Source: an uncultured Cocleimonas sp.
GTDB lineage: Bacteria; Pseudomonadota; Gammaproteobacteria; Thiotrichales; Thiotrichaceae
Direction: 5' to 3'
DNA length: 11,477 nt
Assembly: GCA_938041705.1 (NCBI GenBank)
Contig: CALISP010000131.1
Coordinates: 1 to 11,477, forward strand
In this document: piece by piece, positions 1 through 7,261 of the stretch
How positions within the stretch are numbered: position 1 is the first letter of the stretch
Layout: every line of letters starts with the position of its first letter
Program-made: the position numbers and the translations under genes
Notes under the pieces: generated by a model
Databases searched by the model: none
Seen by the model: the letters and a program-made list of their open reading frames with translations, nothing else
Told to the model about the DNA's origin: nothing

Positions 1-524
1 GTATTTACAGTATGTTTAGCGACACTAAATAATCTGCCAGGAACATGTGTTTGTTCAACTAATGTTCCGGAACAAGGCATGTGAATACGGTGATAATCTC
101 GAGGTGATAAGTAAATAGTAATGAACTGTCCATTATCATACTTAGCACTTCGTGAGGTATTTTCACCGAGAAGTTTATCTAAGCTGTAATTAATTCCTTT
201 GGCTTGAAGAATTAGTCCATTTTTAATATTTCCAAATTGACTGATTGTTCCATCTACTGGGCTCACAATCTGTGCGTTAGCAAGTGGTCTTAAGTTGGGT
301 TTTAACTCACGAGTAAAAAACTCGTTAAAAGTTGCATAGCTTTTAGGGTCTGGATTTATAGCTTCATTAAGATCGACATTAAATGCATTACTGAACATCT
401 GTATTGCCCTAGGGACTAGAGGTGATTTAATGCGTGTTAATTTAAAAACAGATCGTGAAATTAAGTGATGAGGTAATGCGTATAAAGCGCCAGATTTAAG
501 ATAATCAGTCAGAGATGCATTCAT
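1..524 (-). CDS. psd: Phosphatidylserine decarboxylase proenzyme, 5' part (cut by left window edge)
   Basis: Psd removes CO2 from phosphatidylserine to give phosphatidylethanolamine at the inner membrane; it is a pyruvoyl enzyme made by self-cleavage. Reading leftward from ATG at 524, 174 codons are open to the window edge, a little over half of the usual length of about 320 (E. coli numbers recalled). Visible family motifs are YATFNEFFTRELKP (63-76), SPVDGTISQFG (88-98, with D91 matching E. coli Asp90) and YLSPRDYHRIHMP (138-150, with H148 matching His147). The LGST cleavage site that creates the pyruvoyl group lies beyond the edge. A TAA directly precedes the ATG in frame, so no longer start exists; the ribosome binding site is weak. 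It diverges from prmB across about 80 bp. No defect is seen in the visible part. Confidence 0.94.
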   Translation of the reverse strand, partial: MNASLTDYLKSGALYALPHHLISRSVFKLTRIKSPLVPRAIQMFSNAFNVDLNEAINPDPKSYATFNEFFTRELKPNLRPLANAQIVSPVDGTISQFGNIKNGLILQAKGINYSLDKLLGENTSRSAKYDNGQFITIYLSPRDYHRIHMPCSGTLVEQTHVPGRLFSVAKHTVN

Positions 525-606
525 TTAGATGATTGTTTCAATTCGTAGTTAAAAAATAGGATAATACGCGATTAATCCATTAGAAACACTATTAGAGATG
601 TACGAC
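525..606. promoter_or_regulatory. Divergent psd/prmB promoter spacer
   Basis: This short spacer must hold the promoters of both psd (leftward) and prmB (rightward). Rightward, GATAAT at 560-565 is a fair -10 box, with TTTCAA at 536-541 as a weak -35 at 18 bp. The leftward promoter is not clear. AGAG at 594-597 touches the ATG at 598 but sits 9 bp before the ATG at 607, which is why 607 is preferred as the prmB start. The boxes are read by eye only. Confidence 0.35.
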
Positions 607-1524
607 ATGAATGAAAACAAAACAACTAAGATTGATATACAAGAGTTGTGTAGTGAATTATCCACTATGACTGATTTTATGCGATGGGGAGCTAGTCAGT
701 TCGTAAATGCAAAACTTAGCTATTCACACGGTTTGTCCTCTCCTTTAGATGAGGCTGTATATTTAGTCTTACGATCATTGCATCTTCCAGTAGATACACC
801 TGATATTTATTGGACATCAAAACTAACCAACAATGAAAAACTGAATGTAATAAATGTTTTAACAAAACGTATTGATAAACGAATACCTGCGGCTTATATA
901 ATGCAAGAAGGATGGTTTGCTGGTTTACAATTCTACATAGATGAGAGAGTGTTAGTTCCACGCTCACCTATTGCTGAATTAGTTGAAGCTCAGTTTGCAC
1001 CTTGGGTCAATCCTGAAGAAGTAGAATCTGTTCTAGATTTATGCACAGGTAGTGGTTGCATTGGAATAGCCTGTGCTTATGCTTTCCCATTGGCAGAAGT
1101 TGATCTAGCTGATATTTCCATAGATGCTTTGGAAGTAGCAAAAATAAATGTCAAAAAACATGATGCAGAACAAAGAGTTTCAGTTATTGAATCTGATTTG
1201 TTCTCAGGACTTGAAGGTAAAAAATACGACATCATTGTCAGTAACCCTCCTTACGTAGATGCCGAAGATATTGCAGGTATGTCAGCTGAATTTAAACATG
1301 AACCAGAGCTTGGTTTGAGTTCTGGTAATGACGGACTTGAATGTACCAGAAGTATATTAAAACAAGCAGCTTCGCATCTTACTGCAGAAGGGGTTTTGGT
1401 ACTTGAAGTTGGTAATAGTCAATACGCTTTAGCAGAAGAGTTTCCAGATTTACCGTTTCAATGGGTAGACTTTGAAAGAGGTGGAGATGGAGTATTTATC
1501 CTTACAAAGGCTCAATTAGATTAA
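607..1524 (+). CDS. prmB: Ribosomal protein uL3 glutamine N5-methyltransferase PrmB
   Basis: PrmB uses S-adenosylmethionine to methylate a glutamine side chain of ribosomal protein L3 (Gln150 in E. coli), a cytoplasmic modification tied to 50S assembly. The protein has a helical N-terminal substrate domain, the PrmB-typical stretch YIDERVLVPRSPIAELVE, then a Rossmann-type methyltransferase domain with SAM motif I DLCTGSG (about residues 144-150) and the glutamine-binding NPPY (N213 to Y216). The sequence next to NPPY (VDAEDI, HEPELGL) separates PrmB from its paralogue PrmC. I place the start at ATG 607, which has AGAG 9 bp upstream; an in-frame ATG at 598 would add three residues but has no spaced Shine-Dalgarno. 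At 305 codons the length is normal. In many gammaproteobacteria aroC follows prmB; here lpxC does. Confidence 0.95.
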   Translation: MNENKTTKIDIQELCSELSTMTDFMRWGASQFVNAKLSYSHGLSSPLDEAVYLVLRSLHLPVDTPDIYWTSKLTNNEKLNVINVLTKRIDKRIPAAYIMQEGWFAGLQFYIDERVLVPRSPIAELVEAQFAPWVNPEEVESVLDLCTGSGCIGIACAYAFPLAEVDLADISIDALEVAKINVKKHDAEQRVSVIESDLFSGLEGKKYDIIVSNPPYVDAEDIAGMSAEFKHEPELGLSSGNDGLECTRSILKQAASHLTAEGVLVLEVGNSQYALAEEFPDLPFQWVDFERGGDGVFILTKAQLD

Positions 1525-1567
1525 AAATATTTTCTACATTAAATTAACTTGAACTTAGTAGACATCT

Positions 1568-1596
1568 TTTTCATCTTAATGTTCGTATGTTATAAT
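1568..1596 (+). promoter_or_regulatory. lpxC promoter, extended -10 class
   Basis: TGTTATAAT at 1588-1596 is a perfect extended -10 element, and TTTTCA at 1568-1573 is a 4-of-6 match to the -35 box at the ideal 17-bp spacing. Transcription should start near 1603, giving an lpxC leader of about 87 nt that ends in AGGGGA (1680-1685) before the GTG start. It is the strongest sigma-70-type promoter I see in the window and fits an lpxC that no longer lies behind ftsZ. Confidence 0.65.
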
Positions 1597-1689
1597 TCCT
1601 TGTTCAGTTTCAGTTTACGATAAATAGTATATTATTTTTTTTAAGCTGTGATTTAATGGGCTTCATTCAATTAAGAAATAGGGGACACA

Positions 1690-2604
1690 GTGTTAGCACA
1701 AAGAACACTTAAGAGTATTGTAAAAACAGTAGGTATCGGATTGCATTCAGGTAAACGTGTCAATTTAACGTTGCGTCCTGCTGTACCAAATACTGGGATT
1801 ATTTTTACGCGTGTTGATTTAGACCCTGTGGTTGAAATCAAGGCGATGCCTAAGAGTGTTGGTGAGACTGTATTAAGCACCACTTTAGTTAAAGATGGCG
1901 TTAAAGTTTCCACTATAGAGCATCTCATGTCTGCCTTTGCAGGTTTGGGTATCGATAATATATATGTTGATCTTGATGCTGCTGAAATTCCTATTATGGA
2001 TGGTAGTGCAGCACCCTTTATATTTTTGATTCAATCTGCGGGCATTGAAACGCAAGCATCGCCTAAAAAACTAGTTCGAATAAAATCTCCTATACGCTTT
2101 GAAAATCATGCAGGTTGGGCTGAACTAACTCCTTATGAAGGTTTTAAAGTCTCGTTTGAAATAGATTTCGATCACCCAGCTGTTAAAGATACCAAGCAAG
2201 TCTTAGAACATGATTTATCCATAGAATCCTATAATAGTCAGATAAGTCGAGCACGAACTTTTGGTTTTATGCGTGATGTTGAAATGTTGCGCTCTAAGAA
2301 TTTAGGGTTAGGTGGTAACTTTGGTAATGCCGTTGTTCTAGATGAATATCGTGTCTTGAATAAAGATGGATTACGATATGATGATGAATTTGTTAAGCAT
2401 AAAATGCTTGATGCTATTGGTGATTTATATACATTAGGTTATGGCATCATTGGTGCGTACCACGGACATAAATCTGGACATGCCATTAATAATTTATTGC
2501 TACTTGAGCTTCTCAAAAATGAAAATGCATGGGAAATTGTTACTTTAACTTCCGACGAGAAAGCGCCACAGCTTTATGTTGGAGATAATGTTCAACTGGC
2601 TTGA
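1690..2604 (+). CDS. lpxC: UDP-3-O-acyl-N-acetylglucosamine deacetylase LpxC
   Basis: LpxC is the zinc enzyme of the first committed step of lipid A synthesis: it removes the acetyl group from UDP-3-O-acyl-GlcNAc in the cytoplasm. The 304-residue length matches the family (305 in E. coli). The N-terminus QRTLKSIVKTVGIGLHSGK is diagnostic. The STIEHL motif carries E77 and zinc ligand H78; KHKMLDAIGD carries zinc ligands H237 and D241; KSGHAINN carries catalytic H264. These match E. coli E78, H79, H238, D242 and H265. The start is GTG, chosen because AGGGGA ends 4 bp upstream and the alignment begins there. In E. coli, LpxC is degraded by FtsH through its C-terminal tail; the tail here ends in QLA, similar to the enteric VLA, which is suggestive only. 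It is not preceded by ftsZ and has its own promoter. Confidence 0.98.
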   Translation: MLAQRTLKSIVKTVGIGLHSGKRVNLTLRPAVPNTGIIFTRVDLDPVVEIKAMPKSVGETVLSTTLVKDGVKVSTIEHLMSAFAGLGIDNIYVDLDAAEIPIMDGSAAPFIFLIQSAGIETQASPKKLVRIKSPIRFENHAGWAELTPYEGFKVSFEIDFDHPAVKDTKQVLEHDLSIESYNSQISRARTFGFMRDVEMLRSKNLGLGGNFGNAVVLDEYRVLNKDGLRYDDEFVKHKMLDAIGDLYTLGYGIIGAYHGHKSGHAINNLLLLELLKNENAWEIVTLTSDEKAPQLYVGDNVQLA

Positions 2605-2647
2605 TAATTTTTTAATTAAATATTCATTATTTTTAAAAAAGAATACA

Positions 2648-2673
2648 TTTAAAAGACACCCGCTTACTTTTTA
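2648..2673 (+). repeat. Dispersed C-tract repeat, copy A (divergent)
   Basis: TTTAAAAGACACCC followed by GCTTACTTTTT is a degenerate copy of the repeat seen at 7186, 8863, 8948 and 10233. The C-tract has only three C, followed by G as in the 8948 copy. It lies between the convergent ends of lpxC and dciA, 43 bp past the lpxC stop. An AAAAG/CTTTT pairing would form only a weak hairpin, so it is not a convincing terminator. Membership rests on the shared AAAAGACACCC and TACTTTT ends. Confidence 0.6.
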
Positions 2674-2694
2674 CCTATATTTTTGGTATCAAGG

Positions 2695-3105
2695 TTATTT
2701 GTCTTGATTTGCCAGTTTTAATAGCGAAAGCCGAAGTTCATCATCTTCAATCTCGTTAGCAATGTTAGTCAATATTTCACTGGCTTTTCCTCCTACACGA
2801 TATAAATCTTGTTTTTCTTTCTTTAGTTCCGCGGTCGGCGGAATAATTTTTACTTTGGCTGTCTTTAATTCCATCAAGAAATTACGGTTTAAAGCTTCGC
2901 AGATAGCTGACTGTTGATATCTTAATTGTGTGCCCAAATAAGGATTATCAGTCATTAAAGTTAACTGTTGGCGTTTAGTTACCACCCAAACATTATGCTT
3001 TTGTTTGTCTAAATGCATGAGCTCGTAGACAAATGCCGACAGTTTATCGTAGTTTTCGATGCTTTTAGTCAGTTCAGAATTAACTAAGTGCTTGAAGTTC
3101 TTCAT
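2695..3105 (-). CDS. dciA: DciA-family (DUF721) replicative helicase loader
   Basis: DciA loads the replicative helicase DnaB in bacteria that lack the phage-derived loaders DnaC or DnaI. This 136-residue product fits the DUF721 family: the N-terminal two thirds carry the pattern seen in the family's KH-like domain, with VWVVTKRQQLTLMTDNP, then LGTQLRYQQSAICEALN, followed by a charged tail. I call it from sequence pattern together with position: Pseudomonas has a DUF721 gene reversed between lpxC and the M23-secA pair, exactly as here. It is convergent with lpxC and diverges from the peptidase gene across 53 bp. No Shine-Dalgarno is evident before ATG 3105. A short ATCAAG/CTTGAT dyad overlaps its stop codon. 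The sequence is diverged, so the family call is firm mainly because of synteny. Confidence 0.85.
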   Translation of the reverse strand: MKNFKHLVNSELTKSIENYDKLSAFVYELMHLDKQKHNVWVVTKRQQLTLMTDNPYLGTQLRYQQSAICEALNRNFLMELKTAKVKIIPPTAELKKEKQDLYRVGGKASEILTNIANEIEDDELRLSLLKLANQDK

Positions 3106-3158
3106 TGTATGGGCTGTAAAAATATTCGTATGGAAACGATTAGAGCTTAAAGCATAAC

Positions 3159-4052
3159 ATGAAACTTATCTTCATTAGTGACAATGGGTGTCATCATAGA
3201 AAAATTGATATTAGTTTGCGCTCTTTGTCGTTCATGCTATTGTTTTTTATCATGCTATTCATTACTTATCTCACAGTATCAAAGCATTTTAAGGAAGATT
3301 TAATTTCAGCAAATGAAATTAATTTATTAAATAAATTCGATTCAGTCCTACTCAAAGCAGGTAAATTAGAAGCGCAAGTTAAACGCTTGAATTCACTAGG
3401 GCAGGCAATTGCAGTTAAAGGCAATATTGATATAAAAGCTTATTTATTGTCTCAAGCACCAGCTATGGGTGGTATTGAAAATAACAGATTTACTTCCTCA
3501 ATAGTTACTCAGACTAGTTTGGCTAAAAGCATTGAAGATCTTGAGTTAGAATTAGAATTACAAGAGCAACGATTTGATGTGATGAGATCAGTTCAACAAT
3601 CACCCAAAATTATTGATACTACAGTGGCTAATAGAACATCTACAACTCAACTACATTATTCAATACCTGTTGCTTCAGGATATGTATCTTCATCTTTTGG
3701 TAAAAGACGAGATCCAATCAATGGTCATCAGCGTCATCATAACGGTATCGATATAGCAGCCAAAGAAGGCAGTAAAATACATACTATCGCTAGCGGTTTT
3801 GTTACTTTCTCAGGAAGGAAAAGTGGCTACGGTAATGTTATAGATATTCACCATAGTGATTCATTAAAGAGCCGGTATGCTCATCTGAATACTATAAAAG
3901 TTAAGAAAGGTGAGGTTGTAAGAAAGGGAGATATTATCGCAACCATGGGGCAAACGGGACGTGCTACAGGATCGCATTTACATCTTGAAGTCTGGAACAA
4001 AGATCTTCCAGTTAATCCAGAGTCATATATAGATACAGCGTTGATTAAATAA
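3159..4052 (+). CDS. Membrane-anchored M23 (LytM) family peptidase
   Basis: This 297-residue protein is probably a murein endopeptidase, or a regulator of one, anchored in the inner membrane with its catalytic domain in the periplasm. One hydrophobic segment (about 23-40) follows a short charged N-terminus. Residues about 45-150 are helical and rich in E, L and Q (for example IEDLELELELQEQRF), likely coiled coil. The M23 domain covers about 165-290. Zinc and catalytic residues are all present: H194 and D198 (HHNGID), H242 (YAHL), and H273 and H275 (HLHLEV), so unlike EnvC or NlpD it should be an active metallopeptidase. Its place between dciA and secA matches the PA4404-type gene of Pseudomonas. 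Its start has only a weak ribosome binding site. The exact peptide bond cut cannot be told from sequence. Confidence 0.9.
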   Translation: MKLIFISDNGCHHRKIDISLRSLSFMLLFFIMLFITYLTVSKHFKEDLISANEINLLNKFDSVLLKAGKLEAQVKRLNSLGQAIAVKGNIDIKAYLLSQAPAMGGIENNRFTSSIVTQTSLAKSIEDLELELELQEQRFDVMRSVQQSPKIIDTTVANRTSTTQLHYSIPVASGYVSSSFGKRRDPINGHQRHHNGIDIAAKEGSKIHTIASGFVTFSGRKSGYGNVIDIHHSDSLKSRYAHLNTIKVKKGEVVRKGDIIATMGQTGRATGSHLHLEVWNKDLPVNPESYIDTALIK

Positions 4053-4145
4053 ATCTTATTTAAAAGTCTTTAGTTTCATCTAACAAAGCATAATTTTCGT
4101 AATAATTAAAACAACTCATTAAGGTACATCAACGTTTAGTTGTAA

Positions 4146-4162
4146 TATAATGTGTACATTAT
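4146..4162 (+). promoter_or_regulatory. Candidate secA promoter -10 with overlapping dyad
   Basis: TATAAT at 4146-4151 is a consensus -10 box; GGTACA at 4123-4128 is a poor -35 at 17 bp. A perfect dyad, ATAATGT-GT-ACATTAT (4147-4162), overlaps the -10 and the expected start site, where a repressor would bind. The dyad may be an operator or a coincidence of AT-rich DNA. Transcription from here would give a secA leader of roughly 140 nt. Confidence 0.4.
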
Positions 4163-4268
4163 GTGGGCAAACTTGCTTGTAAAAGAATTAAATACCCTTA
4201 TATATTGTCTATTCCACTAATTTTTCATGGGCATGAATTATTTGTGAAAAGTATTTGATTTCAAAATT

Positions 4269-4287
4269 CCGGTGAACCGGGGGAAAG
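4269..4287 (+). promoter_or_regulatory. secA ribosome binding site with adjoining GC hairpin
   Basis: The Shine-Dalgarno run GGGGGAAAG (4279-4287) lies 8 bp before the secA ATG at 4296. Immediately upstream CCGG-UGAA-CCGG (4269-4280) forms a compact GC tetraloop hairpin whose right arm shares two G with the Shine-Dalgarno run. It could modulate access of ribosomes to secA. No SecM-type arrest peptide is visible between the M23 gene and secA, only ten- and nineteen-codon frames (ATG 4150 and 4161) without ribosome binding sites. Confidence 0.4.
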
Positions 4288-4295
4288 TATCTAAC

Positions 4296-7040
4296 ATGTT
4301 CGGAAAAGTTACTAAAAAACTGTTTGGTAGTCGAAATGACAGACTGGTCAAAACCTACCTGAAGCAAACAACAAAAATTTCAGATTTAGATGATGAATAT
4401 TCAGCCTTAACTGATGAACAAGTGTCTGCAAAAACAGCAGAATTTCGTGAACGTTTAGATAAAGGTGAAAGTTTAGAAGACTTGCTACCTGAGGCATTCG
4501 CGACTGTTCGTGAAGCTGGTAAACGTACTATGAGCATGCGCCATTATGATGTACAGATGGTCGGTGGTATGACTCTGCATGAAGGCAAGATTGCTGAGAT
4601 GCGCACAGGTGAGGGTAAGACCCTAGTAGCAACTTTAGCTGCTTATCTAAATGCTCTATCCGGTAAAGGCGTTCACGTCATTACAGTTAATGATTATCTA
4701 GCGACTCGTGATGCGCAATGGATGTCTAAGTTATACAGCTTTTTGGGTATGACTACAGGTATTATCGTAAATGGAATGGACCAAGCCCAGCGTCAAACCG
4801 CTTATGCTGCAGATATCACATACGGCACAAATAATGAATTTGGTTTTGATTACCTGCGTGACAACATGGCTTTCCAGTCTGAAGAACGGGTTCAACGTAA
4901 GCTTAATTATGCGATTGTCGATGAAGTAGATTCAATCTTAATTGATGAAGCTAGAACTCCCTTAATTATTTCAGGTGCAGCAGAAGATTCTTCTGAAATG
5001 TATGCATCTATCGATAAAATTGTTCCACATCTTAAGCGCCAAGAAGGTGAAGATGGTGAGGAAGTTTCTGTAGAAGGTGACTTCACAGTTGACGAAAAAA
5101 GTAAGCAAATATTTCTTACAGATGCTGGTCATCACACTGCCGAGAAACTATTACAAGAAGCTGGGATTTTACCTGAAGGTGCTAGTTTATATGACAGTGC
5201 CAGTATTTCAGTATTGCATCATTTTAACGCGGGTTTACGCGCTCACAATTTATTCACAAAGAATGTAGATTACCTAGTTACCGATGGTGAAATTGTCATT
5301 GTTGATGAATTCACTGGCCGTACTATGCCTGGCAGACGTTGGTCTGAGGGATTACATCAAGCAGTTGAAGCCAAAGAAGGCGTGCATATTAATGCTGAAA
5401 ACCAAACGATGGCTTCTATTACCTTCCAGAATTATTTCCGCTTATACGAAAAACTATCTGGAATGACAGGAACTGCTGATACAGAAGCATTTGAATTACA
5501 TGAAATTTATGGTTTAGAAGTTGTCGTAATTCCAGGAAATAAACCATTAGAGCGTACTGATGGGAATGACTTGGTTTACATGACGGAAGAAGAAAAATAC
5601 CAAGCAATTGCTGAAGAAATATCAGAATGTCAAAAGAAAGGACAACCTGTACTTGTTGGCACCGCATCCATTGAATCTTCTGAAGTGCTATCGCAACTAT
5701 TAGATCAAATGGAAGTTAAACACGAAGTTCTAAATGCAAAACAGCATGAACGTGAAGCAAATATTATTGAAAATGCTGGTCGTCCTGGTGCTTTAACAAT
5801 CGCTACCAACATGGCTGGTCGAGGCACTGATATTGTTTTAGGTGGTTCGCTCGAAGCAGAGATAAAAGAACTAGGTGAAGATGCCACTGAAGCACAAATT
5901 GCTGAACTAAAAACTGATTGGCAAACACGTCATGATGCAGTTAAGGTAGCAGGTGGCTTACATATCATTGGTACAGAAAGACATGAATCTCGTCGTATAG
6001 ACAATCAGTTACGCGGTCGTGCAGCTCGTCAAGGTGATCCAGGTTCGTCACGTTTCTTCTTATCACTTGAAGATAATTTGATGCGTATTTTTGCCTCTGA
6101 ACGTGTTAAAGCAATTATGCAACGTTTGGGTATGGAAAAAGGCCAAGCAATTGAAGCTAAAATGGTCAGTAAATCTATCGAAAATGCTCAACGAAAAGTT
6201 GAAGGCCATAACTTTGATATTCGTAAAAATTTACTTGAATATGATGATGTGGCTAACGATCAACGTAAAGTTATCTATGATATGCGTTCTGAATTACTTG
6301 AAGCTGGAGACGTTGAAGAATCAGTAGAGTCTTTTATTGAAGATGTTGTCGAAAACACAATTGACCGTTTTATACCTCCACAAAGTATCGACGAGCAATG
6401 GAAGGTTAAAGGCTTAAGCAAATACATGAGTGAAGAGATGACTTTGGATATAGATATTCAAGGTTGGTTAGATAATGACGATTCACTTCATGAAGAATTA
6501 CTGCGTGATAAAATCTTAGAGACAGTTACCACTCATATCAAAGCAAAGGAAGATTTAATTGGTTCTGAAAGCATGCGACGTTTAGAACGTGATGTAATGC
6601 TTCATGTACTAGACTCGCATTGGAAAGAACATCTAGCTTCGATGGATTATTTACGTCAAAGCGTTGGCTTACGTGGTTACGCCCAGAAAAATCCAAAGCA
6701 AGAATATAAGCGTGAAGCTTATGAAATGTTTGAAGAACTATTGGATAAAATTAAAGTAGATGTTGTTAACTTCTTGTGTAAGCTTGAAATTTCTATGCCA
6801 GAAGATGTAGAAGCGATAGAAGCTGAACATAAGCAACAACAAGAGCAATCGGGTGAGCTAGAGTTTTCACATGATGACACTTCAAACGGTCTTGAACTTG
6901 AGCCGCAAACCCATGAGCCATTCAGAAAAGGTGAGACTCAACAACCAGTTTCACGTCCAACAGATAAAGTAGGTCGTAACGATCCTTGTCCATGTGGTTC
7001 TGGAAAGAAATTCAAACAGTGTCATGGAAAACTAACTTAA
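4296..7040 (+). CDS. secA: Preprotein translocase ATPase SecA
   Basis: SecA is the ATPase motor that pushes unfolded preproteins through SecYEG. The 914-residue product is full length (901 in E. coli). Walker A TGEGKT has K108 and T109, and Walker B VDEVD has D209, numbered exactly as in E. coli. ADITYGTNNEFGFDYLRDNM, GMTGTADTEAFE, TNMAGRGTDI, HESRRIDNQLRGRAARQGDPGSSRF and the scaffold stretch YDDVANDQRK are all present. The variable linker from about 835 leads to a SEC-C zinc motif with C898, C900, C909 and H910, the element that binds SecB and lipid. I choose ATG 4296 (MFGKVTKKLFGSRNDR) because it matches family N-termini and has a GGGGGAAAG site; an in-frame GTG at 4272 would add eight residues that overlap the hairpin and ribosome binding site. 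No frameshift or missing motif is seen. Confidence 0.99.
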   Translation: MFGKVTKKLFGSRNDRLVKTYLKQTTKISDLDDEYSALTDEQVSAKTAEFRERLDKGESLEDLLPEAFATVREAGKRTMSMRHYDVQMVGGMTLHEGKIAEMRTGEGKTLVATLAAYLNALSGKGVHVITVNDYLATRDAQWMSKLYSFLGMTTGIIVNGMDQAQRQTAYAADITYGTNNEFGFDYLRDNMAFQSEERVQRKLNYAIVDEVDSILIDEARTPLIISGAAEDSSEMYASIDKIVPHLKRQEGEDGEEVSVEGDFTVDEKSKQIFLTDAGHHTAEKLLQEAGILPEGASLYDSASISVLHHFNAGLRAHNLFTKNVDYLVTDGEIVIVDEFTGRTMPGRRWSEGLHQAVEAKEGVHINAENQTMASITFQNYFRLYEKLSGMTGTADTEAFELHEIYGLEVVVIPGNKPLERTDGNDLVYMTEEEKYQAIAEEISECQKKGQPVLVGTASIESSEVLSQLLDQMEVKHEVLNAKQHEREANIIENAGRPGALTIATNMAGRGTDIVLGGSLEAEIKELGEDATEAQIAELKTDWQTRHDAVKVAGGLHIIGTERHESRRIDNQLRGRAARQGDPGSSRFFLSLEDNLMRIFASERVKAIMQRLGMEKGQAIEAKMVSKSIENAQRKVEGHNFDIRKNLLEYDDVANDQRKVIYDMRSELLEAGDVEESVESFIEDVVENTIDRFIPPQSIDEQWKVKGLSKYMSEEMTLDIDIQGWLDNDDSLHEELLRDKILETVTTHIKAKEDLIGSESMRRLERDVMLHVLDSHWKEHLASMDYLRQSVGLRGYAQKNPKQEYKREAYEMFEELLDKIKVDVVNFLCKLEISMPEDVEAIEAEHKQQQEQSGELEFSHDDTSNGLELEPQTHEPFRKGETQQPVSRPTDKVGRNDPCPCGSGKKFKQCHGKLT

Positions 7041-7057
7041 TAGTAATAATCGACACA

Positions 7058-7163
7058 GCTCACTCCTAAAAACTGTCAGCTCAGCGTTAAAAAATGCTCA
7101 TTTGCAAATTGTAAACTTCTCATTTTTTGCCTTGATCTGACAGCTTTTAGAAGCAACCTGAGC
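7058..7163. repeat. Long nested inverted repeat downstream of secA
   Basis: Three nested arm pairs are centred on one loop: GCTCA (7058-7062) with TGAGC (7159-7163); CTAAAAACTGTCAG (7066-7079) with CTGACAGCTTTTAG (7137-7150), 13 of 14 paired; and AAAAAATG (7089-7096) with CATTTTTT (7121-7128). The loop contains the palindrome ATTTGCAAAT (7100-7109). It is too long, AT-rich and internally interrupted for an ordinary intrinsic terminator. It could be a small non-autonomous mobile element or a structured 3' UTR that stops or protects the secA transcript. Confidence 0.6.
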
Positions 7164-7185
7164 CGTTTGTTGAGATTAATAAAAC

Positions 7186-7210
7186 TTAAAAAGACACCCC
7201 CCTACTTTTA
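7186..7210 (+). repeat. Dispersed C-tract repeat, copy B
   Basis: A well-preserved copy: TTAAAAAGACACCCCCC (C-tract of six) followed by TACTTTTA. It lies between the long inverted repeat after secA and the argJ start, 51 bp before the argJ ATG, and faces rightward. With the reverse copy at 8863 it brackets argJ. The AAAAG/CTTTT ends could pair across an 11-nt loop, but the stem is weak. Confidence 0.8.
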
Positions 7211-7261
7211 CGTGCTTTTAATAGCTTAATATTTCACTATCAGTCTTTATCGGTAAAAAAT

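Noticed and set aside
598..606. ATG 598 as the prmB start
   Set aside because: AGAG touches this ATG, leaving no spacing; the ATG three codons later has it 9 bp upstream. The difference is only three residues and remains open.
2608..2640. TTTTTTAA / TTAAAAAA dyad after lpxC as an intrinsic terminator
   Set aside because: The stem is pure A/T with a long loop, expected by chance in such AT-rich DNA and too weak to terminate.
2648..2673. C-tract repeats as Rho-independent terminators
   Set aside because: Pairing within one unit is only AAAAG with CTTTT, and copies also occur upstream of or inside gene starts (7186, 8948), so termination is not their common role.
4272..4295. GTG at 4272 as the secA start
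   Set aside because: It would lie within the hairpin and Shine-Dalgarno run; ATG 4296 matches the family N-terminus and has the ribosome site at proper spacing.
5077..5466. Smaller open frames inside secA, lpxC, prmB and argJ on either strand
   Set aside because: They overlap well-conserved coding sequence in other frames, show no family resemblance and lack ribosome sites.
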